From contig JARHVA010005354.1 of the NCBI GenBank assembly GCA_037957365.1, positions 62,001 to 126,000 on the forward strand: a DNA stretch of 64,000 nucleotides, written 5' to 3'. Source of the DNA: Torreya grandis (Eukaryota; Streptophyta; Pinopsida; Cupressales; Taxaceae). Below the pieces are notes generated by a model. That model did no database searches. It saw nothing but the letters and a program-made list of their open reading frames with translations, and was not told the origin of the DNA. Within the stretch, counting starts at the first letter, position 1, and every line of letters begins with the position of its first letter. Shown one piece after another: positions 34,641-46,868 of this stretch. The translations under genes and the position numbers were made by a program.

Positions 34641-35129
34641 AAAATTGCTCACTGAAAAAGGTACAATTATATCATATTTATGTTAAGAGTGTGGTTGGAA
34701 TTATAATCGATAATCCGTTGAATAAGTTTGCATTTGTAATGATCTTTCTTATTTCGGTTGGATTTTATCGAAAAGAGTAGAGGTTAGAATGGATTTTATC
34801 GTGAATCATAAATATAATTGCTGTAAGTATTGAGAAATAAATCATGAAAATAACTTGATAATTACTGGAGTAGAATTCTAACTTTGAATGGGAATAATGA
34901 AAGATTGTAACTAATTCCCATATATATATGATAGGAATTGGTTACGGTCTTATATATATGTGTGTAATAAATACTAGTACATAGATTTTAAATACAATTT
35001 TCTGAAAAGATATCAAGAGATATCAATTTTGAGGTACTTATCAAAATTTTAATATTATATTGATTAATCATTATATTATTTTTTTCAAAATATTTTTCGT
35101 TGATTGGCGATAGATGACCTCAATCTAGT

Positions 35130-35645
35130 TGCACCACTCTGTTGAGCTAAAAAATATATTTTTGAGGGAAAAAAGGTTTCCAAACTCCACAATATGCCCA
35201 AGATATTATGTTTTTTAGATGGACTTCTCTAAATAAGAACTCTATCAACATGTTCCTAATTGGTACCACGAAGTCCATGTCTCCAAATCTCACAATCATA
35301 CAATATTGTTGGTGATACTAAAGTTTGGAACATACACAAATTTTCTTTGACATCTTGATACTAGAGCTAGAAACATTTTCTCTCGAGTGTACTAAGCACA
35401 ATTTACCTCTTGTATAATCTCTCTTGTGCATCAATGAGCATATTGAAGGGAGGTCCTTTGAAAGGCACAAAGAAGTAAGTAAAAGAGAAAACCACTTCAA
35501 CAAAACTTCCTTTATAAATGAGATTAGTTTCTTGTGTTTTTTTCTTAATTGTGTTGAAAATCATGACCTTTGTTTTACTCAAGTTCACATGTAAATCATG
35601 AGTATCATAGAATGAGCTTAGAATGTTAAGAAGTTTTTTAAAATT
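35130..35645 (-). pseudogene. LINE (non-LTR) reverse transcriptase fragment
   Basis: Minus strand reads VNLSKTKVMIFNT at about 35580, then IYKGSFVEVVFSFTYFFVPF and MLIDAQERLY, and further left a TLVSPTILYDCEIW-like motif. These correspond to the KTk.mvF, F.YLGv.f and LYG.E.W landmarks at the C-terminal side of plant LINE RT domains. Only about 500 bp remain, with stops and shifts. The true 3' end and tail are not visible. Confidence 0.75.
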
Positions 35646-36239
35646 ATATAAAATGATTTTAGTAGTTTATAACTAACAACATTGTTGGGTAAACTGATTT
35701 TAATGAGTTATATATTAGACACCTAATCTTGGTATGATTAGTTATTAGTTGTAGATTTGCATTACTCTAGAGTACTTGTGTGTTTTTTAATTATCAAATT
35801 ATATTAGGTTCTTGATCACATCTTTTACTTGTATTCTCAATCATCCTCTTGTCTTTTTTCCTCTCATTCTTCTCTCTCCTCCCCTCCCTATTTTTTTATT
35901 TTTGGCTTTTGCTTATAATCATACACTGCTTCATAATCGTAGTAGGCATTTGTGACCATTGTTTTGGGTACATGTGCATTGTGTTCTTGCTTTATCATCC
36001 TTTCCCATATGTTGTATGTTGGCTTGCACACCATTAGGGCCTAATTTGAATTTGAAAATTCTATAAATACACAAGTATATTAATGCATATAAGACATTAT
36101 TTTTATAATAAATGCACATTATATGAATTAAAGGAATCTATTGTGAAAGTGCAAGAGTGCTTATTTCAAGCATTTAAAGTAGAGTTCAATAAAATTTGTA
36201 TCATTTTGTAGACACAAAATTTAATCAATAAATGCTTGA

Positions 36240-38950
36240 TAATATTTATATTGACCATTTTGGTCCTGCAGGGCAAAAGTCGGTCCCCTTCTTTCCCTAT
36301 TGTTATGAACCGTCAGTTTAGTCATGTACCCACTTTTTGCAAATGCTCGATTTCCCTTTGAAATAAGTCTTGTTCTTATGAAAAGTTGAAAGATCTAAGC
36401 CCTGTAGGTTCTTGGCTTGATGTGGGGCTTATTTTGCTTTGGGCAGCAAATTGCACAGATTTTTTGGTAAAGGGAATGGGTCGGTTCTAAAGGGATGCAA
36501 GTCTTTCAATAGGCTCCAAAGGCAAAGGGCCCTTGCAGAAGGTAGCAAGCACCTTCAGGAAAGTGAACAAGGCGGAAAAAGGTGAGTTTTCACAAAGAAA
36601 ATTACCAAAAGTTGAAGGCACATTTCCTAAAAGGTTGGAAAAGTTGGTTCAACGAGTTGTTTCAATAGGTTGGTTCAAGCAGTCGTTTCAATGATACATC
36701 TAATTCACAAGGGAATTGAATGGACATGACTCCTTGCAGAACACAAAGTATTGAACCATTGAACCGTTGAACCATTAAAATCCAGAAAATGGTTCAAGTT
36801 CAATTGAAAGGTTTAAAGCCATGGCTAAAAGGCCCGAAATGGCCTACACAATTCGCAAAAGGGGCAATAGATTTTCTTCAGAGGGCACTTTAGTCAGCGA
36901 CAGGACCAAATCAGCAGTTCCAAAGGGGTTGTTCAAGACCCAAAGTACCTTTGTGGAGGGTAAGTTTCCTTCAAAAGGAAAGAACAATGCAAAGAATTCC
37001 TTTGGACTTTCTGTTGGAAGGAAATTCTTAAGGGAAAGATGCAATGGATTTCTTCGAACTTTTTGTCTAAAGAAAATCTGTGAAAAGCAAGGATGAATTA
37101 CTTCAGACAAAATGCCCAAAGAAATTCTTTCAGACATTTTGTTTGAAGAAATTCACAAGGTAAAAAAACCAAACGAAAGAAAACCTTCAGAAAGAAATCC
37201 ACGGCAAAATGGTTCAGGCAAATTCTTTAGGACAATTGTCCGAAGGAATTTGTCTGAGGGAAAACCCTGACCAAGAAAAAATAAGCGGAAAAATATAAAG
37301 GGAAATTGCTTCAAACAAAATGTCTAAAGGAATTCCTTCAGACAATTTGTCTAAAGGATTTGAGAGGCCAAGACAGCCCGAAAGATCCCGAAGGACAAGT
37401 GCCCTTGTGGGGGACTCTTAGCTACCAAAGGGGAGACCTTTCTCTAGGTCTCAAATGGACACCTTCCCTTTGGGAGGGTTCAACGCCAAAGGCCCAAGCT
37501 GAATTAAAAAAAGCCAAAGGGAAGTGAAGCCAAAGGAGTTGCTAAAGGGGTGATGGGCGCATGAAAGTCAACTTCACGGCAATGAAATAACTATTGGTAT
37601 TTAAATGATTGAGCGCGAATCTGAAGGAATTCAAAGGCCTTAAGGCCAAAAGGGAGAGACCACTGAGGAAAGAGCCCAAAGAGCCAAAGATTGATAGAAG
37701 ATAGCCTCGAGGGCCGAAAGGGCCAAGAAAAGACAAAAGCTGGGAAAAGGTAAAAGTTGAGAGTGAACTCAGCGGCCTGTCGAGAAAGGAGCCCGAGGAG
37801 TCAAGCGCATATATAGACAAAATATCCCAAGTGGCAAAAAGGGAAGCGTCGACAAAGGAGTTATTCCAGCAATTGAAACAGTCTTTGCTAAGTGGTCATC
37901 AAGGAGTATGAACATTGAATGGCATGCCCTATTTTTCCCCATTTTTCATTGATGAGCAGACAAACCATGTGAATGTCTTTAAGAAGTGGTCTTGTTTTTA
38001 GACAAAGGGGTGCGGCCCATGCTTTCATAATAATTTTTGAATGCCAAAGTCAAGACTGGCAACTGACACAACATGTTCTTTCAGTGACGTCCTCTTCCCA
38101 ATGTTTTTTAACGCAGCATGGGCCACTTGTAAAAAAGGGTGCCATTGCTTCCTCTTTCTCTATATATATTGTAAAATCTCATTTGAGAAGGCATCTCTCA
38201 GCTTGTTTGGCGAAGGCCTACACGATTTTACCTTGAATCAATACATAGCATTTTTACCTCCATTTTGAGTTCACCACTTTGCATATGTCTATGGTTTTGT
38301 CTTGTGTTAAGTCATTTTATTTAATGCTTTCATATAATGATTCCAACATGTCTAGTGTATAATGAGTTCTTCTTTTGCAGGTCAGCTAGAATTGTCCACA
38401 ATAGAGTATAGATGCATGTGAATAGGCTGCCATAGTGTGTCTTAGAACACCTCTGGTAGTTCTTCCTCCCTGTATCTCTAGAGGACCCCTAGCTCACTGA
38501 TGCAGAAGAGTTTCTCATATCAAATGAAGTGTATATCAGCTTGTTTTTGGTGTAAAGTGTATGTCAAAGCTAAGTAGATCAACCATTTTGGGTGTATCAC
38601 CATTTAGTTTAGGTTCTATTTTCAGTAATCCTTCTCTCTTTTCATCCCCCCTATTGTTAGCAGTAGGAAATCTAGGACCTCAGAGATGCATTAAAGGGAG
38701 ATAGCCCTTATGTAGAGATTCTCCCCTCAATTTTGATAGACCCACCAGCAAGAGAGGAGTCTCCATTGTGCTGCGTGGAAGACAGGAGCTCAACATCCTA
38801 TCAAGGGTGCAATCCACAACATCATAATTTATTCTTGACATCCTTACCTTACTTGGTATTTTCGTTATGTTAATAACAAAAAACATTACAAAAACCTTCA
38901 TTATATTACAAGTGTTGAGAAAATAGTATGTAAACATCTTTATTTCATTC
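36240..38950 (+). mobile_element. LTR-like block of an unidentified element
   Basis: This 2.7-kb stretch has a composition unlike its neighbours (purine-rich, AAAGG/GGCCAAAG phrases). It has a well-placed TATA box (TCTATATATATTGTAAAATC, TATA at 38161-38170) and a downstream CT-rich leader, like the U3-R part of a long LTR. No partner LTR lies in the window, so it may be a solo LTR or truncated copy. Boundaries are not defined by sequence and are approximate. Confidence 0.35.
36990..37370. repeat. Array of degenerate dyad motifs
   Basis: Motifs of the type GAATT.CTTCAGACA, a few bases, then TGTCTAAAGGAATT recur at about 37095, 37125, 37215, 37305 and 37335. Many are imperfect palindromes around CAGACA/TGTCTG. 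They lie upstream of the TATA box at 38161. Confidence 0.6.
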
Positions 38951-39163
38951 CTATTTATCCCTAGAATTTTTCATAAGTTTCTGACATTTTGAGATAAGTC
39001 CACACTAGGCAAAGAGGTTCACAATGTAGATCTATCCCCTAGTGCACTCTTGTCCTCTTGCCTTTAACAGTCACTTTTTCAAATTGAGATGTTTAGTAAT
39101 GACTATCCCTCACTTTTCATAAGATCATCTCTTGAAAATAATTGAAACATTCTTCTATAAAAG

Positions 39164-39489
39164 TGTTATGCCCTTAACCTATAACATGTATTAGGATATG
39201 TCTAGCTGACTTGTGGCTTACATAACCCCTTATTTATCATATTTCATTTCTCTAAGATCTCATTTGGTTAGATAGGCCAGCCTATAGAGTAACCATAGGC
39301 TAAGACGACTATAAATAGGAGGTAGAGATTAGGACTTGATCATCATATTGTAAATTCTGCTCTTATCAAAGTTTGTGGAGGCTTTCCCCTCAAAGTGACT
39401 TATCATTTATTCATATATTCTACTATATTTCAGTCATATTATGATCTATTACTATTATTCTAATTTATTTATGAAATAATTTTATTCTA
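39164..39489 (+). repeat. LTR of the chromovirus family, plus strand
   Basis: Begins TGTTATGCCCTTAACC, which matches the reverse complement of the LTR ends at 15306-15650. It also shares GACTTGTGGCTTACATA, ACCATAGGCTAAG and AAGTGACT.A blocks. A TATA box (TATAAATA, 39310-39317) is present. The terminus reads TA instead of CA. Two bases later comes TGGTATTAGAGCC (39492), an initiator Met tRNA-type primer site. No gag or pol follows. Confidence 0.85.
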
Positions 39490-39491
39490 AG

Positions 39492-40346
39492 TGGTATTAG
39501 AGCCTCCACCCGGGGTCAAGCCATGGAGTAGGTGGTTACATCAACATTGCATTGTTCATCTAGGGCTCGTACATACATGGGATTTTAATGTATGGGCACA
39601 AATCCATCCTAACATATGAGTTTCAAGAACATGGTGAAATGTTATGATCTTGGTGTGTGTATTTCACTAACACCTCAAGGTTTTAGTATAATGATTCATT
39701 AAATTTAGTATGTCATTGAGCGAGTGGCTACATCAGAATTGTAATGTCCATACGGGGATCATACATATGAAGGATCCTGATGTATGGGTGCAAATCTAGC
39801 CTATATTATAGGCTTCAAAATCAAGATGGGTTATTAAGATTCTGATATATGGATTCACTGATGCCTTGAGGTTTTGGAACCATTACATTAAAGACTCGAG
39901 GTGTTAGTGAAATTCGCACACCAAGATCATAACATTTCACCACGCTTTCAAAGCCCAAACTTTAGGCTAGATTTATACATGTATATTAGAATCCCCTACA
40001 TGTTCAAGCCCCAAATGAAAAATGCAATGCCAATGTAGTCACCCACTATGTGACTTAAACCTAAGTGGAGGCTCTATTATGAAATGTAACAAACCATTAT
40101 ACTAAAACCTTGAGGTGTTAGTGAATCCGCACATCAAGATCATATCATCCCACCATGCTTCTGAAGCCCAAAATCTAGGCTAGATTTACACATGTACATC
40201 AAGATTCCCTACATGTATGAGCCCCAAATGACCACTACGATTCTAGTATAGCCACTTGCTTTATGACTCAAACCTGGGTGGAGGATCTAATACCAAATGT
40301 AATGAACTATTACACCAAAACCTTGAGGCTTTGGTGTAATGGTTCA
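39492..40346. repeat. Fold-back cluster: four copies of a ~190-bp leader unit, two in each orientation
   Basis: Units at about 39492-39710 and 39722-39888 read forward; 39889-40095 and 40100-40310 are inverted copies. Shared blocks are GTGG.TACATCA, CATACAT/ATGTATGGG, AAATCTAGCCTA, GATCTTG.TGTG and CACTAACACCTCAAGGTTTT. Several units begin with GGTATTAGAGCCTCCACC, the primer-site sequence of the adjacent LTR. The arrangement could fold into a long stem. Confidence 0.8.
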
Positions 40347-42335
40347 TTATAAAAATCACATCAAATCCACTTAATTCATTACCTATAAATCATCTAGTAA
40401 TCTAATTTCAAAAGCATTCTATCTTGAGTAAAAGAGCATCATTCTTTTCAATTACAATTTTTTTATTTTCTTACAATTATAAGTCAATTTTAATAGTGCT
40501 TTATTGTAGGTCAAGGGTATCTATTGTAAAACATTATGATAAATCTTATAGTTACATTCATCACTGATTTATTACTTTTCCCAAAATGGAAAACCATATT
40601 GGCCTAAGGTCCACTTGGACCATGTAGGCAACACTCAATCAACAAGGGGTTTTCTGAGGATAGCTCAGTCATATCCCATATCCCCAAAATTTTCCCCCTT
40701 TTACATTTAATCTTATTTTATGTACTTTTGTAGGATTAGGTAATCAACTTTACAAGTCTTCTATGCATCCATTCAACCTCTGCATGGGATCAATAACCCC
40801 ATTTCAGGTAGTCAAATGTGATCTAAGTAGAAATTTTGTTGTACAGTCAACAGGGATGAATTTGTGTTAGAGGACATATCCACATTGCTACCTTGTCCAT
40901 CTAGTGTGCTCTTGTCCCTTCATTATTAAAAATTTGATTTTAGTGATGATATAATTTTGAGTTTGATGTTATCTATTATAAATCAGTGCATAATTTGTAA
41001 CTTAAGAAATCAATCAGTTTCAAGATAAGTATTCGTTTCCCTTCATAATTTAATATTTATATCATACTTTCAGTTTTGCACTTTATTATATTTTATTGTA
41101 TACTATTATACATCAATTTCTATAGTTTATCCATAGTTAATTGTATATCCAAATTAATTATATGGTAAACATTTTGGTGAACCCATGCATTGTCAAATAT
41201 TGCCAAAACCCTAGATCCTCACTAGGAGTTTTTTGTGATTTTTGGGTCAAATCATATTTATTTGAAAGATCAATCTAGGTTTTTATTTCTCATAGACAAA
41301 CCTATAAAAACCTATTTTTTCTCAAAACATTATTGCATTTTTTCCATAAATAACAATTTACTATTTTTAGTAAATGCTTTCAAAATTGAAAATCGATAAA
41401 TTTATTATAAAATTAATTTTGGTTATGTTTATTTACTATTTTCTTGTAATAACCTATCTCAGTTTCTTTAAAATATTTCATATATATTTTTAAAAATATA
41501 GTTATTTATTGTGAAATAAACTATTATCCTTTGTTGATTTTTGTGTGGTATGGGTTTCATTTGAATTATGATTTTCTATGATCATAAACTTGATGATTCC
41601 TACACAAAATTATTTCACTTTATTTTCTCTTTATTTTTAAATTTCTTGTGCTTATTTTTTAAATTGTGTTTCAGTAATTTTAAAATTACTTGGCTACTAT
41701 CATAAAGGGCTACACAATGTTTTATTTACAAACATCATGGTGTGAGGAGTTTTTACTCCAATACTCATAGTCATAGTATCAATCTAAACATGGACTTTAG
41801 TTTTCACTTACCTCATGGTATATCAAAAATGCTTAGGATCTCCTTGTTTACACTAATAGGAAGTTATACCATCCATTTAATTTTGTAGTACATTGGTAAG
41901 TAGTTAGCCCTGGGAAGTTACTCTCAACTTACCCTCAAAATTAGGTTTAGTGGGATATGGGTATGCGTCTACCTCCATAGTTAATGCTATGAAATAGTAG
42001 GCTAACACTATACAATGAACGAAAAAGTATATTCAAGAGCCTACAAATCATTTACCCTTTTCTAGAGCACCTATCACACCTTCATTTTTGCTTGTATTGT
42101 GTGTTTAATAACTAATTCCCTTATATATGCTAGATTACTTATTAATTGTAAGCACTTTTCTTGTATTCAAATTCATTGCATATATTATGGATAAGTAATA
42201 CACATCCATAACCTTTTCTTATGATCAAGTTGAATGGACATATAGGAAAAAGCAAAAACTAATAGAAGATGATTATATGGATGATTTCGATCTTGATAGT
42301 ATGGATATATAAATACACTGCTTGTATTCAAATAA
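40347..42335. other. AT-rich DNA, no gene seen
   Basis: No recognisable protein. TTTTGGTGAACCC near 41175, directly after TATGGTAAACA, looks like an LTR end plus primer-binding site, but no partner LTR is in view. A short frame at 42198-42311 (ending DDYMDDFDLDSMDI, then stop) is acidic and may belong with the Ser/Pro frame that follows. Confidence 0.45.
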
Positions 42336-42674
42336 TTAAAGTGTCATTTTGTAAAAGAAGAGAAAAATGCACCTCTTAATTCACCTCTACATCCCTCTTT
42401 AAAACATCCCTTAAACACTATTTTGGATATTTCTTTGCCCACACCTATAGATTCCGCATTGGATTTTCATTTAGAACCCTCTTCAATTAGATCTAGTGAT
42501 GTTTCTTTAGATTCTTCTTTGCCTACACCTATTTATTCATCATTGGATCTTCCTTTAGATTCTTCTTCGGGTATATCTCTTGATCCCTCTATGGACTCTT
42601 CCTTGATTTCACCTATAGATTCCTCATTGTTCTCTCCTATAGAACCTTCTTTGGTTACACCAATAGTTCCCATA
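42336..42674 (+). pseudogene. Ser/Pro/Leu/Asp repeat frame, truncated by the LARD-like element
   Basis: An open frame without a convincing ATG. It shows degenerate units of the type SSLPTPIDSSLDLPLD, for example SLPTPIDSALDFHLEP, SLPTPIYSSLDLPLDS and SLISPIDSSLFSPIEP. The repeat stops exactly where the LARD-like 5' LTR begins (42675); the codons beyond that belong to the LTR. Such low-complexity stretches occur in N-terminal parts of some plant gag proteins and in disordered host proteins. I do not recognise the family. Confidence 0.4.
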
Positions 42675-44415
42675 TGTTACATCTTGATTCTTTGCCAGAA
42701 TATTGCTTAGGTTACATGATCACCCTACTATGAGGTAACTGTAAGTAAAATATTTACTTTATGATTATATTAATTTTTTCATTTTAACTATATTTTATGA
42801 TGAATATATATCATGACTATTATAGTCTAACTACCTATTTTATCATGAGGTTGATGTAAGACAATCCATATTCCAGAGTGTGATGGAGGGAAAGCATTAT
42901 TAGAGAGGGTGACGTAGATCGAGATGTCAGAGGATGATAGAGAAATTGACTGGTACCTTTGCACACATACCACCTTAGTTGACACACATAGAATGCATAA
43001 TGAATGGTTAGCATAAGGTGTGTGATGATGCTTGCAATAGATAGTTGTCTACCCATGGTTTGCTAGCATAAATTTATGATTATGGAATTCTTTTTACGTG
43101 AATTATGTGTATGTCCTTGAACGTTTTGAAATCTTATTAAATAATTAAACTTGGGTTATTGGTTTGTAAGTTAATCATTAAAACTTTTTTGACATGCTAA
43201 TTTAATTAGCAATATATATGAATTATTACAAATAAACATAAAAAGGAATAAATAGAAATGTCGATTAATTAATAGCAAAAGAGAAAAAAAGAAAATCTTA
43301 AAATTTAATTAGAAAATCACATATATGGAAATTGAATAAATTAAAAGGAACAAAATAAATAAAAGCAAAAGTAAAAAAAAGGAAAAGGATTAAAGCTAAA
43401 AGAAAAGCTAGTGCCTCATGTTTTAAAAGGCATATGGAAAGGAGGGGGAGTAGGAAGAAAAGGAAGAAGGAAGCGTAATAGGGAGATGATTGAGCAGAGA
43501 AAAAAGGGAGGAGTTTATCTGATTCTAAGTCGGAGCTTTTGAGGTAGGTGCTATTATTTAATATTATGGAATTTGGATATTTTATTTGTTGAGAATATTG
43601 CCATGTATGGTGGATATACTTAGCTCTGTTTATTTATTTAGAATCTATGTCACCAATTTAACTATCACTGATTACTCAAAAATATTGTGATCTAATAGTT
43701 AAAATATCATTGAGGAAATGTTATTGATAATATCTTATATATATTATAATACTCAAATTTTTTTTGACCTATGTATATTACAGTGAACTGATAGTTTAGT
43801 GATCTGGGTAACTAATAGAGAGCTGGATCCAGTCATTGTCTATATAAATCATTGTCCATATAAATTATTGTCTAAATCAACTATTGTATATAACCTTCAT
43901 GAATTCCTTTATATATATACTTAGCAGTTGATATCAAGGGAATGTAAGCAATTAACAAAAAATGTTTGATAGTAGTAGACATAACGGATATAGCAAACAT
44001 TTTATCTTGGATCCAGTCTACTAGCTAGTATCTAAATTTTAACATCCAAAATCCTATGGTGCTCCAACACATATGATTTTAAGGGGATAAATAGTTTGAA
44101 ACAAAACTTGGTAACCTCACCTTGGAATAACAACAAAATTAAGAAGTTGGGTATTGGATATGGATCAAATGGGTGTCAGCGTATATCATTTTTTCCCCAT
44201 AATTTGATGCTTCTAGAGACATTTTTGGATGTCATATTATGTTTGGTGCCTTTATGACTGACAGTTATGATAGGTCTCATCATTGGTTAGTCATGGAAAC
44301 CCAAGTGGACTAGCTTGATTTTTTTTGAGATGTAGTCTAACGTTCTATTCACCTAGACTGCCCCTCTTGGTTTCGGTGCCCATCTCTTCTGGTTTGCTTT
44401 AACTGTACTCTCAAC

Positions 44416-44902
44416 TATCAGAGTTGTTGCTAGGGTCTGAATAATGTGAATGCAATGGTTAAGTGATCACATGAGATGAAGCTGATGCACACCGCAAAGA
44501 AGCTAAAGCAAAGTGAAAACACTGAAAGAGATAATTTGCAAAAGACAAATAGGAGTAAAACCCAATATTTGATTAACATGAGATGGCCATAATGAAGAAT
44601 ATATATAGGAGAGCTCGTAAGTAACTCCTCCATAAAAGGTGGTCAAATCACCCCAAGAATAGACTATAACTCCTCCATGAAAGGTGGTGACAAGGTGCTA
44701 AGAATAGAGAAGTAACTCCCATACCTAGAATAGCCGGTCAAAGGAGTTACTTATGACATTCTTATGACTCCTATGACACATCTATGACACACATCTCCAC
44801 ATAAGCTAGCCTATCCCACAAATGTAAGAAAACTCCATGTATGCACAAACATATAATATTCCCTAATTAAATAATAGGGAAAAATAAAAACCTACACTAA
44901 TA
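44416..44902 (-). repeat. Left (3') LTR of copia B
   Basis: Starts TATCAGAGTTG and ends CACTAATA on the plus strand; the partner ends CACTAACA. A polypurine tract follows (minus strand CTTATGGGAGG, plus 44903-44913). Confidence 0.93.
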
Positions 44903-45119
44903 CCTCCCATAAGCGTAGCTTAGGTGGGTAGTGTGGAAATATAAAATGGGTCCCGGCAACTAGGCCTGATGAGGTACCCATGTACAAATGCAATCTCCCA
45001 TAAGATAGAGAAAAGGAGAAAACCCATAGGAAAAAACTCTCCCCCAAAAGAGAGACATAAAAGAAATGAAGAGGCTAGTGGGCCCCCCTAAAGATGATGC
45101 TACTGCAGATGTGGACCAT

Positions 45120-45575
45120 ACCCCAAGAAGAGCTCATAGATGAATGAACTTGCTCTCGGTGAAAGGTTTGGTGAAGATGTCTGCAACCTGCTCCAAAGAC
45201 CGGTAAAATATCAAGTTAATGACCTGACTATGAATAAGCTCCCGAATGAAATGCATGTGAATCTCTATGTGTTTGGTCTGCTAGTGCTGAACTGAATTCT
45301 TGCAAATCTGAATGGTACTTTGGTTGTCATAATAAATGATGGTAGGCTAGATGATAGGAATGCCAAACTCAAAAAGTATCCCCTGAAGCCAAATAGCCTT
45401 AGTAGCTGCATTAATAGCTCCCCTGTACTCTGCCTCTATGGATGATATAGCAATAACATTTTGCTTCTTCCTAGACCAACTGATAGGACCATAACCTAGA
45501 GAGAAACTGTAACCAAAAGTGGACTTGCGAGTCTGTGAATCACCAGCCTAGTCTGAATCTGTATACCCAATCAAT
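45120..45575 (-). pseudogene. RNase H of copia B
   Basis: Minus strand gives GDSQTRKSTFGYSFSLG, then ISWSRKKQNVIAISSIEAEY, AATKAIWLQGI, IIYYDNQSTIQICKN and TKHIEIHMHFIRE, in copia RNase H order. Two or three stops are present, including one after the FEFGIPII block. The 3' region beyond it is noncoding until the polypurine tract. Confidence 0.85.
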
Positions 45576-46660
45576 CAGCCTCTATGCCAAATCTGTAATG
45601 AATCCCATAGCTATGTGAACCCTATATGTAATGTAAGATCCTCTTAGCCGCTTTCCAATGTAACTCATGAGGTTCCTGCATAAATATAGAGACAAGTCCC
45701 ACTGCATATGATATGTCGGGCCTAGTGTGAGTCAAGTAAATGAGATTGCCAACAAGTTATCGATACTGAGTGGCATCAACTAATGGTGAATAATAGTCAG
45801 CCTCAAGCTTGACTCCTGATAGAAAGGGAGTCAGAGATGGCTTGCAATCAGCCATGTGAAATTGAGACAATAAATCAAGAGCATACTTAGGTTGTGCAAG
45901 AGAAATCCTTAAATTTGACTATGAGATCTCGATGTCAAGGAAGTAGTACAAAAAACCCAAGTCTGTCATGTCAAATCTATCCTAGAGAGATGCCTTCACC
46001 ATTGCAATAGCCGATGAAGAACTCCCGGTGATCAAAAGGTCATCAACATATAGAACCAAAATTAAGAGCGAATCATCTTGCCGAAGAAGTAGACATTGGG
46101 GTCAGAATGGCACCTAGTAAAACCCATTGTGAGAAGGAAGGAATCCATCTTGGCATACCAAGCCCAAGGGGCCTATTTGAGGCCATAGATATATTTCTTA
46201 AGTCTACATACTAAGGAAGAATCCTAAACAAATCTTGGTGGCTGCTCCATGTAGATCTCCTCCTCTAGGTCTCCGTGAAGAAAGGCACTCTTCACATCCA
46301 TCTGGTGCACATCCCAACCATGTGTTATGGCAATAGCTAAGGTGAGTTAGATAGAATTCATCTTTATAATGGGTATAAAGGTCTCTGAGTAGTCAATCCC
46401 TGCCACCTGTGAGAAATGCTTGGCGATTAGTCGCGCTTTGTATTTATCAACTGACCCATCTGTTGCAAACTTGGTCTGATATATCCACCTACATCAAACC
46501 ATCTTCCTTCACTTAGGAAGTGAAGTCAAGTCCCAAGTGTGATTTTTGATTAAGGAAAAATATTCTTCCTCCATAGCACTATCCTACTCAGGTACTAACG
46601 ATGCCTGTAGAAAAGTTTGTGGATTTAAAATTGAGGCAAAGAAGGCATGTGGATCTCTCT
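45576..46660 (-). pseudogene. Reverse transcriptase of copia B
   Basis: Landmarks in order: NHTWDLTSLPKRRK, YKARLIAKHFSQ, HQMDVKSAFLHGDLEEEIYMEQPPRF, CRLKKYIYGLK, then after a frameshift an intact LYVDDLLITG, FHMADCKPSLTPF, LVGNLIYLTHTRPDISYAVG and HWKAAKRILHYI. A stop follows YGLK at the same codon as in copia A (normally Gln), an independent C-to-T type change at the same place. Other stops replace Trp or Gln codons. Confidence 0.88.
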
Positions 46661-46868
46661 AAAAATCCCCCCTAGTACGTCTGTCATCTGTAGGATCTCC
46701 TACCCAAGTGCCAGCACTCTCAAGTGTTTGTCTGGCCCAAAGTGGCCCAGAAGTGGGTGAGTCAAGTACTAACTCCTCATCCTCTGACTAACTAGAGGTG
46801 GATGACTCTGCATCACTGTCCTCACTATCTAAACTTGAATAAGAAGAAGATGTCTCTAGCTCAGGAAC

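Noticed and set aside
35849..36037. Phe/Leu-rich short frame, possible membrane protein
   Set aside because: T-rich DNA gives such frames by chance; no conserved motif or context.
36821..37137. Frames on both strands across the dyad array
   Set aside because: They follow the repeated AAGGAATT/CAGACA motifs; no homology and no codon structure.
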